Positions 24,887 through 34,253 of a DNA stretch of 64,000 nucleotides are shown piece by piece; position 1 is the stretch's first letter, and every line of letters begins with the position of its first letter. The notes under the pieces were generated by a model that had not been told where the DNA came from, did not search any database, and saw only the letters and a program-made list of their open reading frames with translations. Location: assembly GCF_026191355.1 (NCBI RefSeq), contig NZ_JAPHOQ010000011.1:124001-188000 (forward strand), given 5' to 3'. Source of the stretch: Legionella sheltonii. GTDB lineage: Bacteria; Pseudomonadota; Gammaproteobacteria; Legionellales; Legionellaceae. Position numbers and translations under genes: made by a program.

Positions 24887-25852
24887 CTATATATTTAGTA
24901 ATTTAGCAGCATTTAAGTAACTTATTTTCATTTTATCTTCATCATCCAATTGCAGAGAATCTAACCATTGGCTTGCCTTCAAATTATCTTCATAAGGGTA
25001 GTCAACTGAGAACATGATTCGATCTACGCTAACTGTAGCAATTGCATGCATCAAAGATGGGGTATCAAAAAAGCCACTTGTGGTTATGAATATATGAGAA
25101 TTTAGGTACTCAGTAATTGTTTTATTGCATTGCAATTTTTCAAGCCAACCTTCTTCTTTGAGTCGATGATCGAGTCGCCAAGCCCAAAATGCTAACATTT
25201 CTCCCATGTGTCCAATGATGATTTTAAGGTTCTGATACCTATCAAAAAGCCCTGACAGCATTAAGCGCAAAACATGTTCGGCCGTTTCAATATGAAATCC
25301 CCATGTTGAGCCATGTAACGCTTGATATGGTGAATAAGTAGCTACTCTTCCCTCCGGAATCCCTCGGGGGTGAATATAAACGGGGATGTTGTTCTCATTA
25401 ATGTAGCCCCAAAATTCGTCATAAGCATTGTCATCCAGGTACTTTGCAGAGGTATAACCACTGCTATCATATCCATTAATTAGGCAGCCAACGATTTCTT
25501 GAACCCCTTTAAGGCGTTCAAGCTCATTGATTGCAAGCTCTGGGGCGTAAGTAGGTATGCAAGCAAAGGCCCGAAATCTACTTGGGGATTGAGTGACACA
25601 TTCTATTAAATAGTCATTCCACTTTTGGGCGCAAGATTCTAGTTGTGATGCTAAAGCCAATGATTGTAGCCCTGGAGTTGTTACGGAGAGTACTGATAAA
25701 TCAATCCCTGCTTCATCCATACTCTCAATTCTTAGCTTATGTATATCTTTTAAACGAACTAAGTTTTGACTAAACTCGGGATGGCTTTTGTGTTCTAAAA
25801 TTAAATCTCGGCCAGGAACAACAATAGCTTCTTCCAATGCAATTTTTTTCAT
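24887..25852 (-). CDS. Amidohydrolase-family decarboxylase-like protein (gamma-resorcylate decarboxylase type)
   Basis: 321 residues aligning along its length with the gamma-resorcylate (2,6-dihydroxybenzoate) decarboxylase/ACMSD group. Matching blocks are KIALEEAIV, VYIHPRGIPEG (H161), HGSTWGFHIETAEHVLRLMLSGLFDRYQNLKIIIGHMGE (H215), IFITTSGFF and DRIMFSVDYPYED (D284). The family binds one metal through E, H, H and D; here the second ligand of the ExH start motif is alanine (EEA, A9). The protein may bind metal differently, act on another substrate or be inactive. A TIM-barrel cytoplasmic enzyme is expected. It is a single gene with no pathway neighbours. Confidence 0.8.
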   Translation of the reverse strand: MKKIALEEAIVVPGRDLILEHKSHPEFSQNLVRLKDIHKLRIESMDEAGIDLSVLSVTTPGLQSLALASQLESCAQKWNDYLIECVTQSPSRFRAFACIPTYAPELAINELERLKGVQEIVGCLINGYDSSGYTSAKYLDDNAYDEFWGYINENNIPVYIHPRGIPEGRVATYSPYQALHGSTWGFHIETAEHVLRLMLSGLFDRYQNLKIIIGHMGEMLAFWAWRLDHRLKEEGWLEKLQCNKTITEYLNSHIFITTSGFFDTPSLMHAIATVSVDRIMFSVDYPYEDNLKASQWLDSLQLDDEDKMKISYLNAAKLLNI

Positions 25853-26039
25853 CTCGAACCTAGATCATCCGTTAATATAGATAAGTCTAGTATATTATTC
25901 CTCGTAATGTTTGGCGTGCCAAAACTCTATAGTTTTTGTTCGTAGGAGATGGTAAGTTAGTAAACAAAACGCTCATTTAGTTTACCTGGAAAGCAAAGCT
26001 TATTGTAGTGCTCTCAATCTGCACACCCTAAAGTAAATA

Positions 26040-27533
26040 TCAATATTGTGATTCAAATTTGGCGAACTGCTCTTCCAATTTCCATTGAAGTTTTGCCTTG
26101 GGGTTAAGATTAAGAAAATTCTGGCACGTCTGTGTTGGCTGATCTGTTACTGATTTAATCGGGGTACACTCCCCATTCATTAAGGTGTATTGAGAATTGT
26201 GCCAGAGATTATCGCCGGGTAAAAATGCAAAATACAGACTGTTTCGAGCTAACTTTTTCAAAGTGAGATAAGAAAGCTGTTGTTCTTCCACCGCACGCTC
26301 GAATTGACGCGTTAAAGGTTCACGGCTTATTCCCTCATCATCAGTTGATAAACTCACAGGGACACCATTGTTTAAATATAAAGCCAAGGGATGTTCTTTC
26401 CCTTTGATGCCTAAAATATAATCGTTACTGCTTAAATTGACTTCAACCATCACTTCCTTTTGTGCCATTATATTTATTAATTCGGATACATGATGTTCAT
26501 ATTCAATATCAACACCATGTCCAATTCGTTCTGCAGAGGCAGTCTCTACCGCTTCATGAATATGAAATGTAAGTCCTTCTGGCGCAACTAATTCAGGATT
26601 AAGTTCACCAGCATGTAGCGAAATATGGACATTAGGATAGAGTTGATGCAAAAAAGCTAGCATGTGCATATGTAATCGATAATCGCGCATTGCTATTGTT
26701 CCATCTTCCGCTTGAACCAAATTAATGCCTACAATGCGTGGATCTTGTGAAGCCGCTTCAAATCCCGCAAGTAATTGTGCAAAAACCATCTGCGGAGGTT
26801 GTTCCCTACGAACTTGATACAAATAACGAACCGTGATCTGACAACCTACTTGTTCGTTATTCGTGCCGCATTGTTGTAATGCATTCTTTTTCGCTTCGTC
26901 CTTGTCCAAATTCTGGGAAATATGAGTCACTACTTGGTCAAAATCAGCACTTAATAAGTGATTGCGCAGATTTTCTAAATTAGGGTCCCAACCCAGTCGC
27001 TTTCCGAGTTCGCTGGCTTCATTCCCATCGGGTGTCGTCATGATTTCTAGATAGAGTTCGTTTTGGACCGCCGCACGCTTAGTCATTTCAGCTAAAATTT
27101 CTCCTCCATGCATTTTGGTAATAAGGCTAAATTTTCCAAAAGCATTAAAAAAATGATCATGTCCTGATTCATTTGTCACTGGGTCGAAATCGCACATCGA
27201 CCATGCGTCAATCAAAGAATGGTATAATTTTTTATTCGCTATGGCGGTCATTAAATAATCTTCTGAATTGCATGAAGGATTGATAGACACCGACAAATTG
27301 TCTTTATCAATACATAAATTATCCAGCTCTGCATAATGAATTAAATTTTCAGCGAATGATGAGCCGCTCGCATGCATATGCAGATCTCCCCCCTTAGGCA
27401 TATTCGTTAAGAATTTTTTTAACATGCTGGGAGTTGCTTTAACGGAGTCAAAATAAGCTTGGGTATTTTCTTCAGGACTTGCATACGCAATTGGAATGAT
27501 TAATAGACAGCACAAACAAAAAAACTTATTCAT
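26040..27533 (-). CDS. Exported adenosine deaminase-like protein
   Basis: 497 residues from the ATG at 27533, preferred over 27584 because it yields a signal peptide (MNKFFCLCCLLIIPIAYA). Adenosine deaminase motifs are complete: GDLHMHASGS (zinc ligands H52 and H54), ISLHAGELNPE, RIGHGVDIE and SLSTDDEGIS. The length and secretion resemble the ADGF/ADA2-type subgroup rather than the ~340-residue cytoplasmic enzyme. The reaction would be adenosine (or related nucleoside) deamination in the periplasm or outside the cell. A weak TAATATG context is the only start signal. Confidence 0.85.
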   Translation of the reverse strand: MNKFFCLCCLLIIPIAYASPEENTQAYFDSVKATPSMLKKFLTNMPKGGDLHMHASGSSFAENLIHYAELDNLCIDKDNLSVSINPSCNSEDYLMTAIANKKLYHSLIDAWSMCDFDPVTNESGHDHFFNAFGKFSLITKMHGGEILAEMTKRAAVQNELYLEIMTTPDGNEASELGKRLGWDPNLENLRNHLLSADFDQVVTHISQNLDKDEAKKNALQQCGTNNEQVGCQITVRYLYQVRREQPPQMVFAQLLAGFEAASQDPRIVGINLVQAEDGTIAMRDYRLHMHMLAFLHQLYPNVHISLHAGELNPELVAPEGLTFHIHEAVETASAERIGHGVDIEYEHHVSELINIMAQKEVMVEVNLSSNDYILGIKGKEHPLALYLNNGVPVSLSTDDEGISREPLTRQFERAVEEQQLSYLTLKKLARNSLYFAFLPGDNLWHNSQYTLMNGECTPIKSVTDQPTQTCQNFLNLNPKAKLQWKLEEQFAKFESQY

Positions 27534-28194
27534 ATTAGGATCAATATGTTTAAAACGAGTCCTATTTTTGCATGATAAAATCATTTGGTCAAATCAATTT
27601 GGTCAAAAAAGCAATAGGAATAACACACTGGAGTTGCTGTAGGGTCTCACGAGTTTACTTCACCAGCATATGCTCTGATGAATGGATTGATACTTGAGTG
27701 AATATTATGTTTTTAATTATTAATCAATTTCTAGGTAACACTCAAGATTAGACGCTGTATTGATTAATCGATGGTTCAAAATGAATACCAAAATTATTAA
27801 CTAATCTGGGAACCTGGTGGTTTCTTTGGCCTGGGAGATGATAAAAAGCGCAATAAATTCTAATGAATTATAAATGACTATGGTGAATTGTGTTCCGAGG
27901 AGGGCAGACCACATCCTTGTGGCAGTGCATCGTCCTTGATGCGTTCAAATTATCCTTATTAAGACATCCGCTGTCCTTCCTCGTACTGATTCAAGCATAG
28001 CGAATAATTTTAATCAGGCATATTCAAAATAGCGCATAATCATGTAAGAAATCTCTTAATTTGCGTTTGATTGCGCCTTTTGATTCAGCCGCTACGTTTG
28101 GTGGGGTACTTCTAATTAAGAGGGTGCATTATTATTTTTCAATAAGATCAGCTATTCTTACCTCGTTCGAATCTAGAATTAAGGGCAGTTACCG
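27534..28194. other. Intergenic stretch without a supported gene
   Basis: About 660 bp of AT-rich sequence between the minus-strand deaminase and the plus-strand methyltransferase, so it must hold both promoters. No open frame with a ribosome site, tRNA or clear repeat was seen. Confidence 0.5.
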
Positions 28195-28800
28195 ATGAGT
28201 GAGTTGAATAAAATCAAAGTTTATCAAGCCTATGATGAAATCATCGATTGGTATGACGATGCTCGTGCTAAAAGTCTTATGGAATCTGAATATCTTAATT
28301 TAATCGTGAACAGAATTCCTCCTGAGGGCACAATTTTAGATTTGGGTTGTGGCACTGGGGAACCCATGGCACAGTTCTTTATTGAAAACGGATTCAAAGT
28401 TACTGGAGTAGACGGTAGTCAAAAAATGATTGCGTTGTGTAAAAAGCGTTTTCCAAGCGAATGCTGGATAATCTCAGATATGCGCGATATAAATTTACAA
28501 CAACAATTCGATGCCATACTGGTCTGGCATAGCTTTTTTCATCTTGATCATGACAGTCAACGCAATATGTTCAAAGTATTTGCATCACATATTAAGCCAG
28601 GTGGTGTGCTTGCATTTACCTCTGGAGAGGAAGAGGGCGAGGTCTGGAGTGATAATGGCGGTCAACAACTTTATCACGCATCTTTATCGACAAAAGAATA
28701 TAATAGCCTTCTAAAGGAATTCTCTTTTAAAGTGTTAATTCATAAAGTCCGTGATCCTAAATGTGGTGAGGCTACAATTTGGGTAGCGCAAAAGAGCTAA
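28195..28800 (+). CDS. Class I SAM-dependent methyltransferase
   Basis: 201 residues. Motif I is TILDLGCGTGEPMAQFF (about residues 44-60), followed by FKVTGVDGSQKMIALCKKRFP with the ribose-binding acidic residue, ISDMRDINLQQQFDAILVWHSFFHL (motifs II-III) and KPGGVLAFTSG. This is a Methyltransf_11/25-type small-molecule or protein methyltransferase. Substrate unknown. The gene stands alone. A hairpin with arms GAGCAT / ATGCTC (28842-28876) lies shortly after the stop. Confidence 0.88.
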   Translation: MSELNKIKVYQAYDEIIDWYDDARAKSLMESEYLNLIVNRIPPEGTILDLGCGTGEPMAQFFIENGFKVTGVDGSQKMIALCKKRFPSECWIISDMRDINLQQQFDAILVWHSFFHLDHDSQRNMFKVFASHIKPGGVLAFTSGEEEGEVWSDNGGQQLYHASLSTKEYNSLLKEFSFKVLIHKVRDPKCGEATIWVAQKS

Positions 28801-28841
28801 GCTCAATTATTCCTTACGTATCGTATTAGAATAACACTAGT

Positions 28842-28876
28842 GAGCATAAGTCCGGCCAGGCCCGACCTGCATGCTC
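28842..28876 (+). terminator. Possible terminator hairpin after the methyltransferase
   Basis: Arms GAGCAT and ATGCTC enclose an imperfect GC-rich stem (TCCGGCCAGGCCCGA). A T-rich stretch (ACTTTTATT) follows about 10 bases later, so it is weaker than a canonical terminator. Confidence 0.35.
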
Positions 28877-29060
28877 GTGATTGATACTTTTATTAAGCAC
28901 CCATATTAGATAAAACAATTTGTTGTTTCATGCCAACTCATATTTTTCCATTTTAGAAAATTGATATTTCGAAAATTTCATTTCTATCCCCATGCTCATT
29001 TAATAGTACATTAATCTCGAACCTCTATGATGAATTATTTATATTACAAATTCATTTATT

Positions 29061-30917
29061 ATGACCCAGCGTATTATTTTAAATAAATTTATTAAATTTT
29101 TAGACATCATTGAAAATCAGCTGATTAAGGAGTTAAAAGAGGAGTTCCCCAGCAATTATCAGGATAAAGTAAAAGCCACGCAACATGATCTGAATGATTT
29201 ACGCCTAACCCTCAAAAAGGGGCATTGCCTGGGGTTTAGTGTCATTGATGCAGCGATGGAGCACATCGGGAAATTAGATTGGTGGGATCATGCAAGAATA
29301 GCTGTTGCAAATTGGGATGAACAGGAATCAACCCTTGATAAACTCATTGAATTACCAGACTCTGAAGACGATTTTTTTGGGCAAACCAAAAAAGAAAAAG
29401 CAGAGCAATCGATACAGTCTCCTCTCGTAGACAAGAAAAAAATTAAGCTAAAAACGCTTTTTTCCCGATTATTACCTTATGTAATCTCGACCCAGGCGTG
29501 CTTTGATAAAAATTTTAAACCTAATAGTCTCAATCAATATACGCTCTTGTCTCCCACAGAACATCATTTTGAAATTCTAAGCAAAGAAGGTGTCGTCAAA
29601 AGTATTCAACAAAGAAGAATAACAGCAGGTAACTTAACTACAAACGAACTATTGAAGTTACTTGACGAAAATGACTTCACCGATACAATCGCCATTATCC
29701 ATTCACCAAGACATGCAATTCGAGTTAGCTGCAAAAATGGGTTATGGTCTGTATATAACTCGAACTATGATCAGACTTCGCTCACTACATGTCGTAAATT
29801 CTTTCCGATTAAACTGGGTGTAGTGAATGCAATTTTTGGAATTCTAGGCCAATCCATAGCCATTGAAATTGCCAGTACGGATTCACTCAAGAAAATATCT
29901 CTCCCTCTATTTAGCGAGCTTAAACCATTTGAGATAGTCGATCGATTAAGGGAAGATGGCCTCTTTGTTATTGCAAAATGGTGCCCTGATATTTTGCTGA
30001 AAGTATTAGAACAGGTTGAAAATCTTCCCTCTGCAGACAAAATTATTGCACAAGGTCTTCTACGTAAAAACAATGGAACAGGATTAAAATTCATTGCCAA
30101 GTTCGCTCCTGAAGCATTGTCGAAAGCTCTTGAATTAGCAGCCAAAGCAAAAAACGGTGATAAACTGATTGCCCGAGCTCTTTTAGCTCAAGACGATGAA
30201 GAGGACACTAAAGAAATAGGATTAAAAGCAATTTTATTTCATGCACCAGCTTCGTTGGCTCTCGCATTGGATCTGGCGTCTCAGACATTAGAGGGTTGCG
30301 AACTCATAGTACAAGCCCTTCTATTTAAAGATGATGATGATTGGTCTGTTTTACACTATATTGCTGCACATTTACCCGATCTTTTGCCAAAAGTTTTTGA
30401 TTTATTTAACAAAACAGCGAATGGACCTCAACAGCTCGCAAAATTAATTTTGGAAAAAAATAAACATAATTCAACACTTATCTATCTTGTTGCACGTCAC
30501 GGACCCAATGCCTTATCTCAAACATTAGACATTGCCAGTAAAGGAAATATACATGAGCCCGAATTTCTTGCAAAAGAAATTGTTAATAACCTCACAGTGA
30601 TTGCCCAATATGCGCCGCATACTTTATCAAAGGCATTGAATGCAGCGATGAAAGCACCCAATGGCTCCACGCTTATCAAAGAAGCACTGTTCGCTAAGAA
30701 TAAGATGGGGTTAAAAATAATAGAACGTCATTCACCCCAATGCCTGACTCAAGTACATCAAATGATTCAAGATAATCGATCCAAACCAGTCGAATGTCAG
30801 CAATCTTCCAGCATTGTCCATACAAAAGTGAGCTTCTGGGAACGGAACCGAATTTCGACCACTGTGCTCACTGCAACAGTTGTTGGAGTCACTGCATGGT
30901 TTGCAACCAAAAAATAA
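29061..30917 (+). CDS. Candidate effector: papain-like cysteine protease with helical repeats and tail anchor
   Basis: 618 residues, no signal peptide. The N-terminal domain has the hallmarks of a YopT/C58-like papain fold: KKGHCLGFSVIDAAM (C56) and AIIHSPRHAIRVSCKNGLWSVYNSNYD (H218 with N233, the usual Cys/His/Asn-Asp order). From about 290 to 565 there are roughly 33-37-residue helical repeats such as GLKFIAKFAPEALSKALELA, GLKAILFHAPASLALALDLA, VLHYIAAHLPDLLPKVFDLF and NLTVIAQYAPHTLSKALNAA. The C-terminus is a single hydrophobic segment (ISTTVLTATVVGVTAWFA) with a lysine end, like a tail anchor. Delivery to host membranes is inference. Confidence 0.65.
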   Translation: MTQRIILNKFIKFLDIIENQLIKELKEEFPSNYQDKVKATQHDLNDLRLTLKKGHCLGFSVIDAAMEHIGKLDWWDHARIAVANWDEQESTLDKLIELPDSEDDFFGQTKKEKAEQSIQSPLVDKKKIKLKTLFSRLLPYVISTQACFDKNFKPNSLNQYTLLSPTEHHFEILSKEGVVKSIQQRRITAGNLTTNELLKLLDENDFTDTIAIIHSPRHAIRVSCKNGLWSVYNSNYDQTSLTTCRKFFPIKLGVVNAIFGILGQSIAIEIASTDSLKKISLPLFSELKPFEIVDRLREDGLFVIAKWCPDILLKVLEQVENLPSADKIIAQGLLRKNNGTGLKFIAKFAPEALSKALELAAKAKNGDKLIARALLAQDDEEDTKEIGLKAILFHAPASLALALDLASQTLEGCELIVQALLFKDDDDWSVLHYIAAHLPDLLPKVFDLFNKTANGPQQLAKLILEKNKHNSTLIYLVARHGPNALSQTLDIASKGNIHEPEFLAKEIVNNLTVIAQYAPHTLSKALNAAMKAPNGSTLIKEALFAKNKMGLKIIERHSPQCLTQVHQMIQDNRSKPVECQQSSSIVHTKVSFWERNRISTTVLTATVVGVTAWFATKK

Positions 30918-31143
30918 GCAAGTACCGCTTTATTATTGAAATGAGATACGATTTCAATTATGAAATCAAATAGCTTTTCTTCTTGATTCGACTGGCTATG
31001 CAACCTACTGAATTTAAGTGTTAGGGTCAAATAACACCTTAGGCATTTCAAATTCCAGGTATGGTTCAATAAATACTGATAATTTGAGTTCGAGGCCCTC
31101 AAATGAGCTGCGCATTTTAATACAGCTGAGGGGCGTTAATGTA

Positions 31144-31177
31144 AGCGTAGGCTGGGCTGAAAACCCCAGCCTACGCT
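31144..31177. repeat. Perfect 13-bp hairpin
   Basis: AGCGTAGGCTGGG and CCCAGCCTACGCT form a perfect stem with an 8-nt loop. There is no T-run, so it is probably a dispersed intergenic palindrome rather than a terminator of the candidate protease gene 230 bp upstream. Confidence 0.55.
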
Positions 31178-31353
31178 CGCTGTCTTGGATTAAAAATTGA
31201 AAGTTGCTACGCTTGCGCTAGTTAAATAAAATCTTAGCCATATTGGCAAAAGACAAGCATTGATATTCAACAATATTTGTAGTTGCGCGATGCAATCGTT
31301 TTAAATTGGAACAAGATTGATTGATTCTGTCGATAAGTTGCGAAACCTAGAAG

Positions 31354-31809
31354 TCATGCTTTTTTTCTTGGGTAGGTCCTGGGGATCATGTTTTTTAAGT
31401 TTGTTTTGCTATCAATTAGATTGATGATGTCATAAATGGGTAATGGCGGTGAAAAATAAAACCCTTGCATTTCATCGCATCCCTCATCGAGTAAAAATTG
31501 TAATTGCTGGGCATTTTCAACCCCTTCAGCAACTACTTTTATATTTAAGCTCTTACATAATGCAATAATCGATTTAACAATGCCTGCATTTTCGCGGTCG
31601 TCAGGTAAACCATCAATAAAAAATTTATCTATTTTTATTTTATTAGGTTTGAAGAGTTTTAAATATTGAAAGGAACTATAGCCGATACCAAAATCATCAA
31701 TAGCGAATGATAGACCCATTTTTCGAAGTGATTTTAGAGCGTTTGTGGTATGCTTAAGATCGTTCATCAGTTGTGTTTCAGTTAATTCGATTTCAAGTAG
31801 CGTAGGATC
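31354..31809 (-). pseudogene. EAL domain, 3' part of an IS66-split c-di-GMP protein
   Basis: Directly from the IS66 edge the frame reads DPTLLEIELTETQLMNDLKH and continues with LSFAIDDFGIGYSSFQYLKLFKPNKIKIDKFFIDGL (the DDFGxGYSS metal/c-di-GMP site), VVAEGVENAQQLQFLLDEGCDEMQGFYFSPPLP. This is the C-terminal two-thirds of an EAL phosphodiesterase domain. The ATG at 31767 could start an isolated fragment, but the EAL box itself lies on the other side of the IS, so it should not be active. Confidence 0.88.
31802..31809. repeat. IS66 copy 2 target site duplication, left (GTAGGATC)
   Basis: GTAGGATC directly precedes the IS66 left end and recurs directly after its right end at 34246-34253. It is the standard 8-bp IS66 duplication, in contrast to copies 1 and 3. 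Confidence 0.93.
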
Positions 31810-31892
31810 GTAAGCGCGCCAGCAACTACATAATTTAATAATTATCTCCGTTTCGTCATACTCTGCAACATCAATTTAGAGAGGAGAGTACG

Positions 31893-32219
31893 ATGAATAT
31901 ATCCCCACAAATTATATCCCCCCAAGAAACAGATGGCACGAAAGAACAGAGATGGATGGAGCATGTAACGCATCAAAAAGAAAGTGGTTTGTCGCGAGTA
32001 ACGTACTGTCGAAAGCATCAATTAAACTACCATCAATTTGGCTATTGGGAGCGAAAGTATCGGGAAGAAATAGCTTCATCCAAATTAGTACCGATTCAAT
32101 TAAATAAGCTGACACAAAGAGCTCCAGAGACAGTATGCACCTTGGTATTGAACAATGGGCATGAGCTAAAAATTCACGACCAGACTTTATTGCCAATGTT
32201 GTTGTCCTTGTGGGGTTAG
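31893..32219 (+). CDS. tnpA: IS66 accessory protein TnpA (copy 2)
   Basis: 108 residues, identical to the copy 1 protein at 14816-15142, with the same GAGAGGAG ribosome site. Confidence 0.92.
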   Translation: MNISPQIISPQETDGTKEQRWMEHVTHQKESGLSRVTYCRKHQLNYHQFGYWERKYREEIASSKLVPIQLNKLTQRAPETVCTLVLNNGHELKIHDQTLLPMLLSLWG

Positions 32220-32221
32220 CC

Positions 32222-32572
32222 ATGTTTTTATCATTTAATGCAAGCATATGGCTCTATCCAAAGCCTATTGATTTTAGGCGACAAATTGATGGACTGGTGA
32301 TGTTGATTTCCGACCATCTTCAGTTGAACCCCACATCAGGGCAAATTTTTCTTTTCAGAAACCGCCAAGCCAATAAAATAAAAATGCTGTGGTGGGAGCG
32401 AAATGGGTTTTGGCTCTGTTATAAGCGATTGGAGCAAGGAAAACTAAAATTTCCCAAACACGATGACGCGGTCATGAGCCTTACCAATGACCAATTAAGC
32501 TGGCTGCTCTCAGGATTGGATTTTGCAAAACACACATTGTTGCCGGAAGTATTGGCTACGAATTTCTATTAG
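32222..32572 (+). CDS. tnpB: IS66 accessory protein TnpB (copy 2)
   Basis: 116 residues from ATG 32222, two bases after the tnpA stop; identical to the copy 1 protein. Confidence 0.92.
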   Translation: MFLSFNASIWLYPKPIDFRRQIDGLVMLISDHLQLNPTSGQIFLFRNRQANKIKMLWWERNGFWLCYKRLEQGKLKFPKHDDAVMSLTNDQLSWLLSGLDFAKHTLLPEVLATNFY

Positions 32573-32657
32573 AAATAATTTACAAAAAACGATTAATTTG
32601 TTTTTAAAATCAACGTAATGTGATATAATTGACTCAGCAAACAGGTGCCATTTCAAC

Positions 32658-34214
32658 ATGATGTACGAAGAAAAAATAGAGCAATTAAGTAACGAAATAC
32701 TCGCATTAAAAGCAGAGCTTGCTCTATCTCAAGCACGCAATGAACACTACGCGGAAGCCTATGATTCTTTAAAAGCACAAATCATGGAGCTACGCCGTCA
32801 CCGTTTTGGCAAGCGCTCTGAGCGTTATATTGACCCTGAAAATCCTCAGCTGTCTTTGTTTGAAAATAATCAGAGCATTTTTTCTCAGGCTGAAGCAAGC
32901 GGTGAGCAGACCGAAGAAATGACACCAGTGGCTGCCCATACAAGAAAGAAGAATAAAAAAGCGCAGAAAGAACTACCCCGTCGCATTGAAATTATTCCGG
33001 TATCTGATGAAGACAAGCAATGTGCCTGTGGTGCATGCAAAACAGTGATTCGTTATGAAACCAAAGAGCTACTGCATTACCAACCTTGCGTCATCGAAAT
33101 TGTGGAGCAACGACGTGAAGTAGTTGCTTGCACTAAAGGATGCGAGAATCAAATCGTAACCGCAGCAGCGCCCAAACAAATTCTCCCCAAAATTAAAGCA
33201 ACAGAAGAGTTTTTATCATTCCTGGTGGTCAGCAAGCTGGATGACAGGCAACCACTGTACCATCTGGAGCGACAACTCAGCGAACGACATGGTATTGATT
33301 GCTCACGCCAAACCATGGCGCGCTGGCTCATTGAGTTAATGACACCACTGCGTCCCATTTATAATCTGTTGAAAGACAGTGTGATTGAGTATGATGTGGC
33401 CAGTTGTGATGCAACGACCTTGCAGGTCTTGCATGAGCCTGGAAGAAAAGCAGAAACCAAATCCTATGTGTATTGCATTCGGGGTGGACCACCGGATAAA
33501 TCCGTTATTCTTTATGACTACAACGATGTGGAGCACAAACAATTTATTTACGATTGGTTTGTCGGATTCAATGGCTATTTACATGTCGATGGTGACAATT
33601 TTTTTGAACTTGTGGGTAGCAGCAATGCGCACATTGTCAATTGCAACGCGCATGCGCGCAGAAAATTTGAACCTATTGCCCAATCTAATAAAGGCAAAGG
33701 CATTGCCAAAGAAGCCATGCGCTTTTTTAAAGAGCTTTATAAAATAGAGCGTGAGGCTAAAAATAATCAACTGAATCCAGACCAACGTCACCAGTTGCGT
33801 CAGGAAAAATCCAAACCACTCATGGAAGCCTTTAATACATGGGTTGATAAGGTCTATCCTACAACTTTGCCCCAATCACCGCTTGGGAAAGCACTCAATT
33901 ACTGTGTTAAATATAGAGATGGACTGATGCGCTTTTTAGATGATGGGCGTCTGGAAATCGATAACAATCTTACTGAACAAGAAATCAAACCCTTGGTCAT
34001 TGCTCGAAAGAACTTCTTGTTTTGCGCCTCTGTTGAAGGTGCTGAGGCCTTGTGTTTACACTTCAGTATCATCAGAACGGCTAAATTACACAATCTCGAC
34101 CCTTATCATTACTATGTCATGTTGTTAAAGAACGCTCCTCTTTGCAACAGTGTTGATGATTATGAAAAACTGTTGCCTTGGAATATTGGCTTAGATTATA
34201 CCCCTAAGTTGTAA
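32658..34214 (+). CDS. tnpC: IS66 family transposase TnpC (copy 2)
   Basis: 518 residues, identical to copy 1, with coiled coil, zinc-binding region and DDE domain all intact. Identity among the three copies points to recent spread. Confidence 0.95.
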   Translation: MMYEEKIEQLSNEILALKAELALSQARNEHYAEAYDSLKAQIMELRRHRFGKRSERYIDPENPQLSLFENNQSIFSQAEASGEQTEEMTPVAAHTRKKNKKAQKELPRRIEIIPVSDEDKQCACGACKTVIRYETKELLHYQPCVIEIVEQRREVVACTKGCENQIVTAAAPKQILPKIKATEEFLSFLVVSKLDDRQPLYHLERQLSERHGIDCSRQTMARWLIELMTPLRPIYNLLKDSVIEYDVASCDATTLQVLHEPGRKAETKSYVYCIRGGPPDKSVILYDYNDVEHKQFIYDWFVGFNGYLHVDGDNFFELVGSSNAHIVNCNAHARRKFEPIAQSNKGKGIAKEAMRFFKELYKIEREAKNNQLNPDQRHQLRQEKSKPLMEAFNTWVDKVYPTTLPQSPLGKALNYCVKYRDGLMRFLDDGRLEIDNNLTEQEIKPLVIARKNFLFCASVEGAEALCLHFSIIRTAKLHNLDPYHYYVMLLKNAPLCNSVDDYEKLLPWNIGLDYTPKL

Positions 34215-34245
34215 ATTGTAAGCCTGTGGTTCTTGGAGCGCTTAC

Positions 34246-34253
34246 GTAGGATC
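34246..34253. repeat. IS66 copy 2 target site duplication, right (GTAGGATC)
   Basis: Right partner of the repeat at 31802-31809. Confidence 0.93.

Larger units (their letters stand above)
31810..34245 (+). mobile_element. IS66-family insertion sequence, copy 2
   Basis: 2436 bp with the same ends and gene content as copies 1 and 3. Flanked by the 8-bp duplication GTAGGATC. It splits a PAS-GAF-GGDEF-EAL gene inside the EAL domain. The element is opposite in orientation to the host gene. Confidence 0.96.
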
